Below the pieces are notes generated by a model, which saw only the letters and a list, made by a program, of their open reading frames with translations, was not told where the DNA came from and made no database searches. Both the position numbers and the translations under genes were made by a program. From Haloferacaceae archaeon (lineage in GTDB: Archaea; Halobacteriota; Halobacteria; Halobacteriales; Haloferacaceae), in NCBI GenBank assembly GCA_003554115.1, contig PWFE01000032.1, positions 1 through 20,580 on the forward strand: a stretch of 20,580 bases of DNA, given 5' to 3'. How positions within the stretch are numbered: position 1 is the first letter of the stretch; each line of letters begins with the position of its first letter. This document shows positions 8,600-15,046 of the stretch, piece after piece.

Positions 8600-8619
8600 G
8601 TATGTATTAGAATGCATAC
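8600..8619. promoter_or_regulatory. Inverted repeat upstream of mgtE
   Basis: GTATGTATT-AG-AATGCATAC pairs 8 of 9 positions, plus one T-G wobble, across a 2-nt centre. It is one of two inverted repeats about 100-145 bp before mgtE. It could be a regulator site or, if transcribed, the 5' hairpin of the leader. Confidence 0.4.
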
Positions 8620-8628
8620 GCCGAAAAG

Positions 8629-8642
8629 TTAGACTTGTCTAA
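8629..8642. promoter_or_regulatory. Perfect palindrome, possible DtxR-like operator of mgtE
   Basis: TTAGAC-TT-GTCTAA is a perfect 6-bp inverted repeat with a 2-bp spacer. It overlaps the end of a TATA-like element (GTATTATATT, minus strand of 8641-8650) in the mgtE direction. The TTAG...CTAA ends resemble operators of metal-responsive DtxR/IdeR-family repressors as I recall them. Its place just after the TATA box suits a repressor. No regulator gene is in the window. Confidence 0.4.
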
Positions 8643-8650
8643 TATAATAC
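8641..8650 (-). promoter_or_regulatory. TATA-like box, candidate distal promoter of mgtE
   Basis: The minus strand reads GTATTATATT. A start site about 25 bp downstream would be near 8620, giving mgtE a leader of about 120 nt. Other TATA-like elements lie closer (near 8605 and 8525), so the true start site is uncertain. Confidence 0.35.
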
Positions 8651-8696
8651 TGTCCGTTTGATTATATATTTGTGAATAGATACCATGATGAGGTGC

Positions 8697-8727
8697 AACA
8701 CACACCGTTCTGCGGTGCACGTGTGTT
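8697..8727. other. Imperfect hairpin in the mgtE-pyrophosphatase gap
   Basis: An outer 6-bp stem (AACACA at 8697-8702 with TGTGTT at 8722-8727) encloses an inner 5-bp stem (CACCG and CGGTG, loop TTCTG), with a 4-nt bulge. It lies 34 bp beyond the pyrophosphatase stop codon and could be part of its 3' end. A TTTT run (plus AAAA at 8733-8736) lies between the stop and the hairpin. The gap 8500-8760 otherwise holds only the mgtE control elements. Confidence 0.3.
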
Positions 8728-8760
8728 CGCTAAAAGGGTTGGCGTCGACCGCAGACCGGT

Positions 8761-9678
8761 TCAGCGAAGCGCCGATTCGAGCGGTGGAACAATCTGTTTT
8801 TTGCGTGACATTACACCAGGAAGGAACGATTCGCCATCAGTGAGTTCCGCATCGAGTGCGTCACCGACACGGTCGATCTGCTCGCCGACCACGAACGCTG
8901 TCGAGGCCTCTTCAAGCAGATCAGTCACGACCAAGACCAGAATATCATAGTCGCGTTCGTCGACGATTTCGCCCATCGCCTCGCGGATCGCCTCGCGCTG
9001 ATCAACAACGGGATCGGGATCGACGGTTTCGACCTGGCCGATACCGACGGCCGTTTCGCCAAACTCGAACTCCTTGAAATCGCCCAGTACCATCTCACGG
9101 GGTGTTTTCTCGCCGAGTTTGCTTTTCTGTGCGAGCAGCTCTTTGCCATATGCTTCGATGTCGACGTCCGCGATGTCGGCCAGACGCTCGGCGACGACGC
9201 GATCCCGCTCGGTTGTGGTTGGCGAGCGCAGAATGACCGTATCGCTCACCAGCCCACTGAGCAAGAGGCCCGCCGTCTGGCTGTCAACTTCGACGCCACG
9301 TTCGTCGTACAGATCGGCGATAACCGTCGCCGTCGAGCCGACAGGTTCGATTCGACAGAAAATGGGCTCGCTCGTCGTTACATCCCCGAGGCGGTGATGG
9401 TCGACGATCTCGGTAATTGTGGCTTCGCGCGCGCCATCGACTGTCTGGCTGTGTTCGTTGTGGTCGACGAGAATCAGTTGTTCGTCGGTGGCATCCTCCA
9501 ACAACAGCGGTTCCTCGACATCCCAGTATTCAAGGACGAACTCGGTTTCGGGGTTGAGTTCGCCGGCTCGTGCCGCGACAGTCGAGTCGTCGTCGGTGGC
9601 TTTCAGGCGTGCGTAGGCGAGTGCCGAACAGATCGCATCCGTGTCTGGGCCCCGGTGGCCGATAACGTAGGTCCGCAT
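8761..9678 (-). CDS. ppaC: Manganese-dependent (family II) inorganic pyrophosphatase
   Basis: A 305-aa cytosolic enzyme that hydrolyses pyrophosphate to phosphate and so drives biosynthetic reactions forward. The DHH-family motifs are in order: GHRGPDTD (H8, D12, D14), LVDHNE (D72), IVDHHRLGD (D93, H94, H95) and GLVSDT (D146). The DHHA2 domain follows, with the basic substrate-binding motif SRKKQ near the C-terminus. Length is normal for the family (about 305-310 aa). The ATG at 9678 is chosen because MRTYVIGHRGPDTD places the first motif where it normally sits; the in-frame extension back to 9744 has no family resemblance. GHRGPDTDAICSA differs from the common GHKNPDTDSICSA, so a substrate close to pyrophosphate cannot be fully excluded. 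Confidence 0.92.
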   Translation of the reverse strand: MRTYVIGHRGPDTDAICSALAYARLKATDDDSTVAARAGELNPETEFVLEYWDVEEPLLLEDATDEQLILVDHNEHSQTVDGAREATITEIVDHHRLGDVTTSEPIFCRIEPVGSTATVIADLYDERGVEVDSQTAGLLLSGLVSDTVILRSPTTTERDRVVAERLADIADVDIEAYGKELLAQKSKLGEKTPREMVLGDFKEFEFGETAVGIGQVETVDPDPVVDQREAIREAMGEIVDERDYDILVLVVTDLLEEASTAFVVGEQIDRVGDALDAELTDGESFLPGVMSRKKQIVPPLESALR

Positions 9679-9752
9679 AGCTGACACAGACGGACCCCCG
9701 AAGCAAAGGTGTTTCATTGATTCCGCGGTCGGTCCGTGATTCACACTCAGCG

Positions 9753-9760
9753 TTTTTATA
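9753..9760 (+). promoter_or_regulatory. TATA box of a leaderless promoter (VOC gene)
   Basis: TTTTTATA is centred about 25 bp before the ATG at 9782, the usual geometry for a haloarchaeal leaderless transcript. No Shine-Dalgarno site precedes this ATG. Confidence 0.65.
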
Positions 9761-9781
9761 TGCCGACAGCCAACTCGGCGT

Positions 9782-10186
9782 ATGGATCTCGATATCGTCG
9801 ACCTCGATCATGTCGCCATCCGGGTGACGGATATGACGCGCGCACTCGAATTCTATCACGAGTTGCTCGGCTTGGAAATCCGCGACCGCGAGCGATTCGA
9901 GGCGGGTGAGGTTCCGTACGTCGCGGTTGTCGCTGGCGGTCGACACATTCATTTGGTACCGACCGACGAGCCCGTCGACGTCGTCGGTGAGCACCTCTGT
10001 CTGCTCGTTCGGTCGAACGAACTAGAGACACAAGCCGAACTCGAACAGCTGCTCGACAAACTGCGGGAGGCAGGCGTCACTGTCGAAGACGGCGAACCGT
10101 ACAAACGGTACGGCGCATACGGCCGCGACTGGGCGGCGTACGTCCGTGATCCCGACGGTCGACGCGTTGAACTCAAACTTCACTAA
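9782..10186 (+). CDS. VOC-superfamily (glyoxalase/dioxygenase-fold) protein
   Basis: A 134-aa protein with the paired beta-alpha-beta-beta-beta modules of the vicinal oxygen chelate fold. It begins IVDLDHVAIRVTDMTRALEFYHELLG and ends DWAAYVRDPDGRRVELKLH. Candidate metal ligands are H10 in LDHVAI, H57 in GGRHIHL, H71 in GEHLCLLV and E130 in RRVELK. The complete ligand set suggests a metal-dependent enzyme rather than a binding-only bleomycin-resistance type. Lactoylglutathione lyase, dioxygenase, epimerase and thiol-transferase activities share this signature, so the substrate is unknown. The start is supported by the TATA box. It converges on the histidine kinase with only 5 bp between stop codons. 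Confidence 0.85.
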   Translation: MDLDIVDLDHVAIRVTDMTRALEFYHELLGLEIRDRERFEAGEVPYVAVVAGGRHIHLVPTDEPVDVVGEHLCLLVRSNELETQAELEQLLDKLREAGVTVEDGEPYKRYGAYGRDWAAYVRDPDGRRVELKLH

Positions 10187-10191
10187 GGTGG

Positions 10192-11847
10192 TTACTCGTC
10201 GATAGCGATATCGAACCGCGCGCCGCCCTCGTTGCTATCGGTGGCCTCGATTTCCCAGTCGTGGCCTTCGATCACTGACTGGACGATGGACAACCCCAGA
10301 CCCGTGCCGTTGCCACCAGTGTGGCCGTGCTCGAAAATCTTGTCCTGTTCGTCCGCAGGGATCCCCGGCCCATCGTCGGCGACAGAGACGGTTTGGCCGG
10401 CCAACTCGACGCGTATCCCGACGTCTTCGCCGGCGTGAACAATCGAATTTTTAAACAGGTTCTCGAAGGCCTCTTTCAGCCTCGATTCGTCCGCCTCAAT
10501 GACGGTATCAGACTCAAACCCGACCAACTCAATGGTCGCCTCATACGTTTCGACGCTCTCCCAAGCACCGGTGACGACGGTTTCGAGATCGACTGGCTCC
10601 AGTTCGCCAACCGCTCGTCCTTCACGGGCCAGCGTCAACAGATCGTTCAGCAGCCGCTCCATGCGGTCGGCGGCGTTGACAGCCGGTTCGAGTTGGTCGA
10701 TGTTGCCGGTCTCTAGTACCAGATCTAGATAGCCAGTGATCACGTTTAGTGGGTTCTGCAGGTCGTGGCTGATCACTGATGCGAACTGTTCGAGCTGCTC
10801 GTTTTGGCGTTCGAGTTCCGCCCGCTGTCGACGCCGTCGTTCCATATGACCGATGAGTTCGCCAACCGCCTGCAGCCGCTGTCGGGCCTCTTCAGTCCAC
10901 TCTCGGGGCCGGTCGACGGTGAGAACGATCACCCCCGAGAGCTGCCATTCGATCACAATTGGTAAGGCGAGCAGCGTTCCGCTGTCGACATCCACATCCA
11001 GCGTCCCGTCGCTGAAATCGGTCCACTCGATGGCTTCGTCATGCGTGGGTGGTGCGTGTTCGCCGGGGTCGTGCTGGCCGCCGTCAGTACTCGACCGTTC
11101 GAGACTGTGCACGTCGACACAGACGGAGGCGAACTGCTGGAGTTGGCTGGAAAAGCCCGGAAACCGCTCGCCGTCGATGGTGTCGGTGCCGATTCCGAAC
11201 AGTCGCCGATGGATTTCGGTCTCAGTCACCTCGCTGTCAGTCCAGCCGTGCAGCAACGACAACGTGCTGTTGTCGACGCTGTAGATCAGACACTGGCTGG
11301 CATCGATTTTTGTCGCCAACGACTGGAGTGCCCACTCGGTTTTCATATCGACTTCGTCGTCGGCCGCACCCATCAGTGACCGCGACACGTCGAGTGTGAT
11401 TCCGTCGAGATCGACTGACGGCGTCTCCAAGTCGGCAAGCCGGTCGACCAGCCCGTCAATTCCGTCCATGCCGTCGGCATTTGATCTCTCGGGATCGGTC
11501 GATGCAGCCGTCGACTCCGGGTTCGCGTACTGTTTATAAATGACGTCGGTGACGCCAGCCCGAAACGCCGCACGAATAAAGCCGATATCCTCGGTTGCAG
11601 TAAACAACAGAAACGGCAGTCGCTCGTTTTCGGCCCGGACGTCCTGAAACAGTTCGAGGCTGCCGCTGTCGGGGAGTTGGTCGGACGCAACCACGCACTC
11701 AACGCTGTCGATGGAATCCATCGCCTCGGCAGCAGAGTCTGCGGTCTCGACTACCCAGTCGGGTTCACAGGCCGCCGCAACGTCGGCCTGAAAAACCGGG
11801 TCGGGCTCAACGTAGAGCAGCCGAGATGAATCCCCCCGATAACTCAT
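10192..11847 (-). CDS. Hybrid sensor histidine kinase (REC-GAF-HisKA-HATPase)
   Basis: A 551-aa soluble signalling kinase. Residues about 8-110 form a receiver-like domain: acidic pocket E14/D16, phospho-acceptor candidate D56 (ASDQLPDSG), T84 in LFTATED, and K105 in VIYKQ. A GAF-like sensor domain follows at about 165-335. HisKA carries the H box FASVISHDLQNPLN (H361). The ATPase domain has the N box ENLFKNSIVHAG (N467), the G1 box DDGPGIP (491-497) and the G2 box GGNGTGLGLS (511-520). No transmembrane segment is seen, so it should sense a cytoplasmic signal. I chose the ATG at 11847 because MSYRGDSSRLLYVEPDP starts the receiver domain directly; the in-frame ATG at 11877 adds 10 residues. 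No response regulator or output partner lies next to it. Confidence 0.92.
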   Translation of the reverse strand: MSYRGDSSRLLYVEPDPVFQADVAAACEPDWVVETADSAAEAMDSIDSVECVVASDQLPDSGSLELFQDVRAENERLPFLLFTATEDIGFIRAAFRAGVTDVIYKQYANPESTAASTDPERSNADGMDGIDGLVDRLADLETPSVDLDGITLDVSRSLMGAADDEVDMKTEWALQSLATKIDASQCLIYSVDNSTLSLLHGWTDSEVTETEIHRRLFGIGTDTIDGERFPGFSSQLQQFASVCVDVHSLERSSTDGGQHDPGEHAPPTHDEAIEWTDFSDGTLDVDVDSGTLLALPIVIEWQLSGVIVLTVDRPREWTEEARQRLQAVGELIGHMERRRRQRAELERQNEQLEQFASVISHDLQNPLNVITGYLDLVLETGNIDQLEPAVNAADRMERLLNDLLTLAREGRAVGELEPVDLETVVTGAWESVETYEATIELVGFESDTVIEADESRLKEAFENLFKNSIVHAGEDVGIRVELAGQTVSVADDGPGIPADEQDKIFEHGHTGGNGTGLGLSIVQSVIEGHDWEIEATDSNEGGARFDIAIDE

Positions 11848-11902
11848 AATAACCACTATTCGTGAAGGTTGTATCAACGTTCCTATCTAGTTATCACTAC
11901 TG

Positions 11903-11911
11903 ATTATATAT
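11903..11911 (-). promoter_or_regulatory. TATA-like box for the histidine kinase
   Basis: The minus strand reads ATATATAAT here, about 60 bp before the kinase ATG at 11847. This implies a start site near 11882 and a leader of about 35 nt. Confidence 0.4.
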
Positions 11912-12011
11912 CGGGGGTTCGACCCGGTGAGACTGTCGGAAACAGCTTCAACAGGAGATGTCGACCGACCCGCTGTGTTTATACATCTGATGACATGCTA
12001 GTTGCCGCCGA

Positions 12012-12038
12012 CTGTTGTCGACGCAGAGTCGACGGTAG
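12012..12038. other. GTCGAC inverted repeat between the kinase and the small membrane ORF
   Basis: GTCGAC (12017-12022) and GTCGAC (12028-12033) flank a 5-nt loop. Five further pairs, three of them G-T wobbles on the plus strand, extend the stem. It lies about 30 bp after the stop of the 46-aa ORF. GTCGAC is very common in this genome, so this may be chance. The rest of 11912-12065 shows nothing I can name. Confidence 0.2.
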
Positions 12039-12065
12039 CGCACAGCCACAACCACAGAGTCGAAG

Positions 12066-12206
12066 TTAGCGTACAGACGCGATCGCAGAGATTCCCCTGC
12101 CGGGTGGATTTTCGATCATTCCTTCGGGAGCGACAACGAGCAGGCCGACGACGAGAGCAACCGCAAACGCAACCATGACAAGCATGAGAATGCTGATTTT
12201 GTTCAT
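12066..12206 (-). CDS. Small single-span membrane protein (46 aa), hypothetical
   Basis: A 46-aa protein with a short N-terminus (MNKIS), one strong hydrophobic segment at about residues 6-26 and a short tail (APEGMIENPPGRG). This would give one membrane span, possibly an uncleaved signal anchor. The longer frame reaching back to 12518 is Ser/Pro/Arg-rich antisense reading through the neighbouring gene and should be ignored. A TATA-like element (minus strand of 12281-12290, GGCTTTATAC) implies a leader of about 50 nt from the ATG at 12206. It lies between the RecA/KaiC-like gene and the histidine kinase on the same strand. I do not recognise a family, and its coding status rests mainly on the clean membrane segment. 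Confidence 0.45.
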   Translation of the reverse strand: MNKISILMLVMVAFAVALVVGLLVVAPEGMIENPPGRGISAIASVR

Positions 12207-12280
12207 CGGTTCGGGAGTACAGCACAGTGGCCTGTCCTGATTGCTGATCGGTTCATTACCGTACAGATAGCCTACGAGAA

Positions 12281-12290
12281 GTATAAAGCC
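12281..12290 (-). promoter_or_regulatory. TATA-like box for the 46-aa membrane ORF
   Basis: The minus strand reads GGCTTTATAC, about 80 bp before the ATG at 12206 and just after the stop of the RecA/KaiC-like gene. This gives the small ORF a possible promoter of its own. Confidence 0.3.
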
Positions 12291-12315
12291 TTGTACACGT
12301 GAACACCACGGGTTC

Positions 12316-12948
12316 TCAGGCGATATCGCGACTGGTATCGATAGAGACACCGCTGGCCAGTTTGAGCTTGATTGTCTCGTCCAGTGCACGACCGCCGCGG
12401 AACTTCGGCACCGAAAGACGGTTGACGATTTCAGTTCCCTGGGTTTCGGTGGTGAGTTCGAAAACGACATCGGCCATATGCTCAGTGACATCCCGTAACA
12501 CCGGAACCGAACGCCCATCCATCGCGTGCAGAATGGCTATCGATTCTGTGTTTCGCATCTGCGTCTGTAGCTGGTTCAGAAAGTACCGATACCGGCTCGG
12601 ATCTTGTCGTTCGAGCGGATCCAGCGAGTCGATAATCAGTGTCGACTCCGAGCTGAGCGTCCCCATGAGCTTGTTGGCCTTATCAAGGGGTGCCTCAACA
12701 CCGATATCTCGTATCGTTGGCTCGCCGACGCGCGTATACTGGCTCGTTCGGTCGATGGCGTCCTGGACGGCCTGATCTGCGCGGATCGTCGTCAGATACA
12801 GTGTCATCCGCACCGCCGTCACTTCGTACAGCAGTAGCTCCGACTGACTGGCTGGATCGGCCGAAAACAGGACGATGCTCCCGGTTGGGATGCCACCGTC
12901 GAGCTGTCGATCCAGCACGTCGATCCCAGTCGAGAGACGTCGACTCAT
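12316..12948 (-). CDS. RecA/KaiC/RadA-superfamily protein with a degenerate P-loop
   Basis: A 210-aa protein that begins like archaeal KaiC/RAD55-type ATPases (STGIDVLDRQLDGGIPTGSIVLF). At the Walker A position, where GxxxxGK[ST] is expected, it reads SADPASQSELL (about 29-39), with no Gly-Lys-Thr/Ser. A Walker B-like strand is kept (STLIIDSLDPLE, D107). The fold therefore looks intact, but ordinary ATP binding looks lost. Such haloarchaeal proteins are often annotated as RAD55-family ATPases or regulators; a signalling or scaffold role is my inference. The ATG at 12948 is chosen over the adjacent GTG at 12951. A TATA-like TTTAAT is centred about 27 bp upstream, consistent with a leaderless mRNA. 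Confidence 0.75.
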   Translation of the reverse strand: MSRRLSTGIDVLDRQLDGGIPTGSIVLFSADPASQSELLLYEVTAVRMTLYLTTIRADQAVQDAIDRTSQYTRVGEPTIRDIGVEAPLDKANKLMGTLSSESTLIIDSLDPLERQDPSRYRYFLNQLQTQMRNTESIAILHAMDGRSVPVLRDVTEHMADVVFELTTETQGTEIVNRLSVPKFRGGRALDETIKLKLASGVSIDTSRDIA

Positions 12949-12968
12949 CACGGACAGATGGTGTTGAA

Positions 12969-12980
12969 CTGAATTAAACG
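12969..12980 (-). promoter_or_regulatory. TATA-like box of a leaderless promoter (RecA/KaiC-like gene)
   Basis: The minus strand reads CGTTTAATTCAG, centred about 27 bp before the ATG at 12948. That spacing places the start site at or next to the start codon. Confidence 0.45.
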
Positions 12981-13015
12981 TACCTCCCGAATTATCGAAA
13001 CTGAAATCTTTCGTG

Positions 13016-13025
13016 TAAAAATAAA
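13016..13025 (-). terminator. T-rich tract after the YlbF-family gene
   Basis: The minus strand reads TTTATTTTTA here, about 63 nt after the YlbF stop codon, just past a short palindrome (CCGATATCGG at 13038-13047). U-rich tracts are the usual archaeal termination signal. Confidence 0.35.
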
Positions 13026-13088
13026 GGCCATTTTCGACCGATATCGGCAGCTCGTCCAGCCCCGACGTGCTACCGGTCCAAACGCTGG

Positions 13089-13463
13089 TTAGTCCTGACA
13101 GCAGCCGCCAGCCTCGCCACCGAAGTCGACGGCGATCTCGGCGGAAATCGCGTCGTTGACCGCCGCAAGGCGATCTTGGAGGGCCGCTTGGGCGTCGAGA
13201 TACTCCTTCATCACCGGCAGGTTGTGGAGGTTTCGTTGGGCGTCTTGGACTTCGCGCATCGATTGGCGATCCGCACGGCCCGCCTCCCGATCCAACATGA
13301 ACTCATGTCGGAGCTGTTCGAACTCGCGGATCAGCTCTTGGGCTTCGGCGTCGTTTTTTACCGCTGTGTCGGCTTCGATAAACGCCTCGTGTTCGGGACT
13401 GTTGGCGATCTGTTCGCCCAGTTCTCGGCCCAAATCTTCGAGTGTTGCAGTATCGACGCTCAT
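13089..13463 (-). CDS. YlbF/YmcA-family protein with a C-terminal Cys-Cys
   Basis: A 124-aa, almost entirely helical acidic protein: long amphipathic helices at about 6-60 and 65-108, with LGEQIANSPEHEAFIEADTA and AQELIREFEQLR typical of the Com_YlbF family. In Bacillus, YlbF, YmcA and YaaT form a complex that affects mRNA processing through RNase Y and carries iron-sulfur clusters. Whether that role applies in archaea is unknown. The C-terminus is Gly-rich with adjacent cysteines (GGCCQD, C121-C122), the only cysteines in the protein. This suggests metal or cluster binding, or a redox switch. The ATG at 13463 starts at the domain boundary. The gene is divergent from the CaCA exchanger, with about 120 bp between. 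Confidence 0.8.
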   Translation of the reverse strand: MSVDTATLEDLGRELGEQIANSPEHEAFIEADTAVKNDAEAQELIREFEQLRHEFMLDREAGRADRQSMREVQDAQRNLHNLPVMKEYLDAQAALQDRLAAVNDAISAEIAVDFGGEAGGCCQD

Positions 13464-13585
13464 ACCCGTTTGTGGGGATCGAGCGGCTTAGATGTGCCGG
13501 AATACGGGACTCCGAGACCGACCATGCTGGACAGCCGGCGTCTATTGGCTCAACCGAGGGGCTTAGTACCGTTGGTCGACCTATT

Positions 13586-14599
13586 GTGGCTGTGTCAATA
13601 CTCGCGCTCATCGTGCTGACAGTCGTCTCGACGGCGATTGTCTGGGCCGGTAGTCGCCTACTGGATACGGCCAGCCAGCGGCTCGCACTCTACTACGGGC
13701 TGCCCGCCGTCGTTCAAGGAGCCGTTATCGTTGCTATCGGATCGAGTTTCCCCGAGCTTGCGAGCGTTGTCCTTGCGGTACTGATCCACGGTACCTTCGA
13801 TCTCGGCGTCGGAACGATTGTTGGCTCGGCGATTTTCAATATTCTCGTGATTCCAGCGGTAGCCGCGCTCACCCGAAGTCCGCTCCGAGTCAACCGAGCG
13901 GTTGTTTATAAGGAAGCACAGTTCTACATGCTCTCGATTGCCGTGCTGTTGCTCACGTTTTCGTTCGGTGTGATCTACAACACCAACGGCTCGACAAGCG
14001 TCTCGGAGATCGGTCGACCGCTCGCGTTGATCCCACTGGCGGTCTACGGGCTGTATCTGTTCATCCAGTATCAGGATATCGTCGACTACGAGCCACCAAT
14101 CAACACCGAAACGATTGTCATCTCTCGTGAGTGGCTACGGTTGGCTGTCGCGCTTGTGCTTATTGTGATCGCCGTCGAGGGGCTTATTCGGGCAGCCCTC
14201 GGCTTCGGCGAACTGTTCGATTCACCCGAGTTCATCTGGGGGCTCGTCATCGTCGCCGCCGGAACCAGCCTGCCGGATGCGATTATGAGCGTTCGTGCTG
14301 CTGCCCGCGATGAAGGAGATGTGAGTTTGGCGAACGTCCTCGGGAGCAACACGTTTGATCTGCTCGTCGCGCTGCCGGTCGGTGTGATGCTAGTCGGGAC
14401 GGTAACTGTCGACTACGCGCTGGCGGTGCCGATGATGGGCGTGCTCACACTGGCGACGATCATCCTCTTTACGCTGATGCGAACTGATCTCGCAATCACA
14501 CGCCGGGAAGCATGGGTGCTAGCCGGTAGCTACGGGCTGTTTGTCGTGTGGATCGCCATCGAAACGGTTGGGCTGGTCGATACGTTACCCGGCGTATAA
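13586..14599 (+). CDS. CaCA-superfamily cation exchanger, NCKX-like
   Basis: About 337 aa with roughly ten hydrophobic segments in two inverted halves. The alpha-1 repeat reads GSSFPELASV (E57), followed by GTIVGSAIFNIL. The alpha-2 repeat reads GTSLPDAIMS (D231), followed by NVLGSNTFDLL (D258). These are the ion-binding segments of Na+/Ca2+ exchangers. The alpha-2 residues Asp and Asp, in place of the Glu and Asn usual in NCX-type proteins, match K+-dependent exchangers (NCKX) as I recall them. Ca2+ export driven by Na+ is the likely role. The start is uncertain: no ATG fits, and GTG codons at 13586 and 13592 both place the first helix correctly. A TTAGTA element centred near 13565 would give a leaderless start close to these. 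The in-frame extension back to 13442 overlaps the divergent YlbF gene and is not membrane-like. Confidence 0.87.
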   Translation: MAVSILALIVLTVVSTAIVWAGSRLLDTASQRLALYYGLPAVVQGAVIVAIGSSFPELASVVLAVLIHGTFDLGVGTIVGSAIFNILVIPAVAALTRSPLRVNRAVVYKEAQFYMLSIAVLLLTFSFGVIYNTNGSTSVSEIGRPLALIPLAVYGLYLFIQYQDIVDYEPPINTETIVISREWLRLAVALVLIVIAVEGLIRAALGFGELFDSPEFIWGLVIVAAGTSLPDAIMSVRAAARDEGDVSLANVLGSNTFDLLVALPVGVMLVGTVTVDYALAVPMMGVLTLATIILFTLMRTDLAITRREAWVLAGSYGLFVVWIAIETVGLVDTLPGV

Positions 14600-14678
14600 C
14601 ACCTGAAAGATGGGTGTCGACGCATACGGTAGCGTGACATCCGGTCGAGTCCCGCTCATTTGGCCCCTGCGTGGGCTG

Positions 14679-14921
14679 TTAGTCACTGATTTCAAGGCGT
14701 CGCCACATCTGATCAGTCAGAAACAACACGGCGAGCCCGCCTGCAAAGAGGCCGGCCGACAGCCCAACCGAACGATATCCGACAGACGTTCCGACCCACA
14801 GCGCAACCGCAAACAGCATACTCGCCCAGAGACTCACTGAGACGAACCACGTCCCAATAGTATCCGGCGATGTGAGCCACCGGCGTACCGTATTGAGCGG
14901 GTGTGTTTGGCGGGCGGACAT
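14679..14921 (-). CDS. Small two-span membrane protein (80 aa), hypothetical
   Basis: An 80-aa protein with a polar N-terminus (MSARQTHPLNTVRRWLTSPD) and two hydrophobic segments at about 22-43 and 49-68, ending QMWRRLEISD. The two segments and charged ends suggest a small hairpin membrane protein. I do not recognise a family. The ATG at 14921 is supported by a TATA-like CATACTTATC (minus strand of 14945-14954) about 29 bp upstream. The in-frame ATG at 14975 would lie before the predicted start site. It is convergent with the exchanger (79-bp gap, with a weak 5-bp hairpin directly after the exchanger stop) and downstream of the carboxylesterase on the same strand. Confidence 0.6.
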   Translation of the reverse strand: MSARQTHPLNTVRRWLTSPDTIGTWFVSVSLWASMLFAVALWVGTSVGYRSVGLSAGLFAGGLAVLFLTDQMWRRLEISD

Positions 14922-14944
14922 GAATGATATACTGAATTGAATGC

Positions 14945-14954
14945 TGATAAGTAT
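14945..14954 (-). promoter_or_regulatory. TATA-like box for the 80-aa membrane protein
   Basis: The minus strand reads CATACTTATC, centred about 28 bp before the ATG at 14921. It suggests a separate leaderless transcript rather than read-through from the esterase gene. Confidence 0.4.
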
Positions 14955-14991
14955 GCACTGTCTACCGGCCACCACCGAACGAGTAGGAACT

Positions 14992-15030
14992 GCCTACGGC
15001 CGGTCTCGATAGCCAATGGCCCGAGTAGGC
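14992..15030 (-). terminator. Hairpin downstream of the carboxylesterase gene
   Basis: GCCTAC (14992-14997) pairs with GTAGGC (15025-15030), and GGCC (14998-15001) can pair with GGCC (15018-15021). This gives a 10-bp stem with a 3-nt bulge, starting about 17 nt after the esterase stop on the minus strand. No T-run follows, so it may protect or shape a 3' end rather than stop transcription. Confidence 0.3.
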
Positions 15031-15046
15031 CTGTTGGTCGTGGTTC

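Noticed and set aside
8685..8840. Possible 52-aa plus-strand ORF starting ATGATG after a TATA-like element
   Set aside because: The TATA-to-ATG spacing is short (about 19-22 bp), the product is not acidic and half of it is antisense to the pyrophosphatase gene. It is kept only as a transcript to check.
11995..12069. Plus-strand 24-aa ORF after a TTTATA element
   Set aside because: The TATA is only about 15 bp from the ATG and the product is Arg/Gln-rich. It lies downstream of other genes without support.
12207..12518. N-terminal extension of the 46-aa membrane ORF
   Set aside because: The extension reads antisense-like, non-acidic sequence through the RecA/KaiC-like gene. Only the last 46 codons look like a protein.
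13442..13585. N-terminal extension of the cation exchanger
   Set aside because: It would overlap the divergent YlbF start and encodes no membrane or signal sequence. GTG starts at 13586 or 13592 fit the family better.
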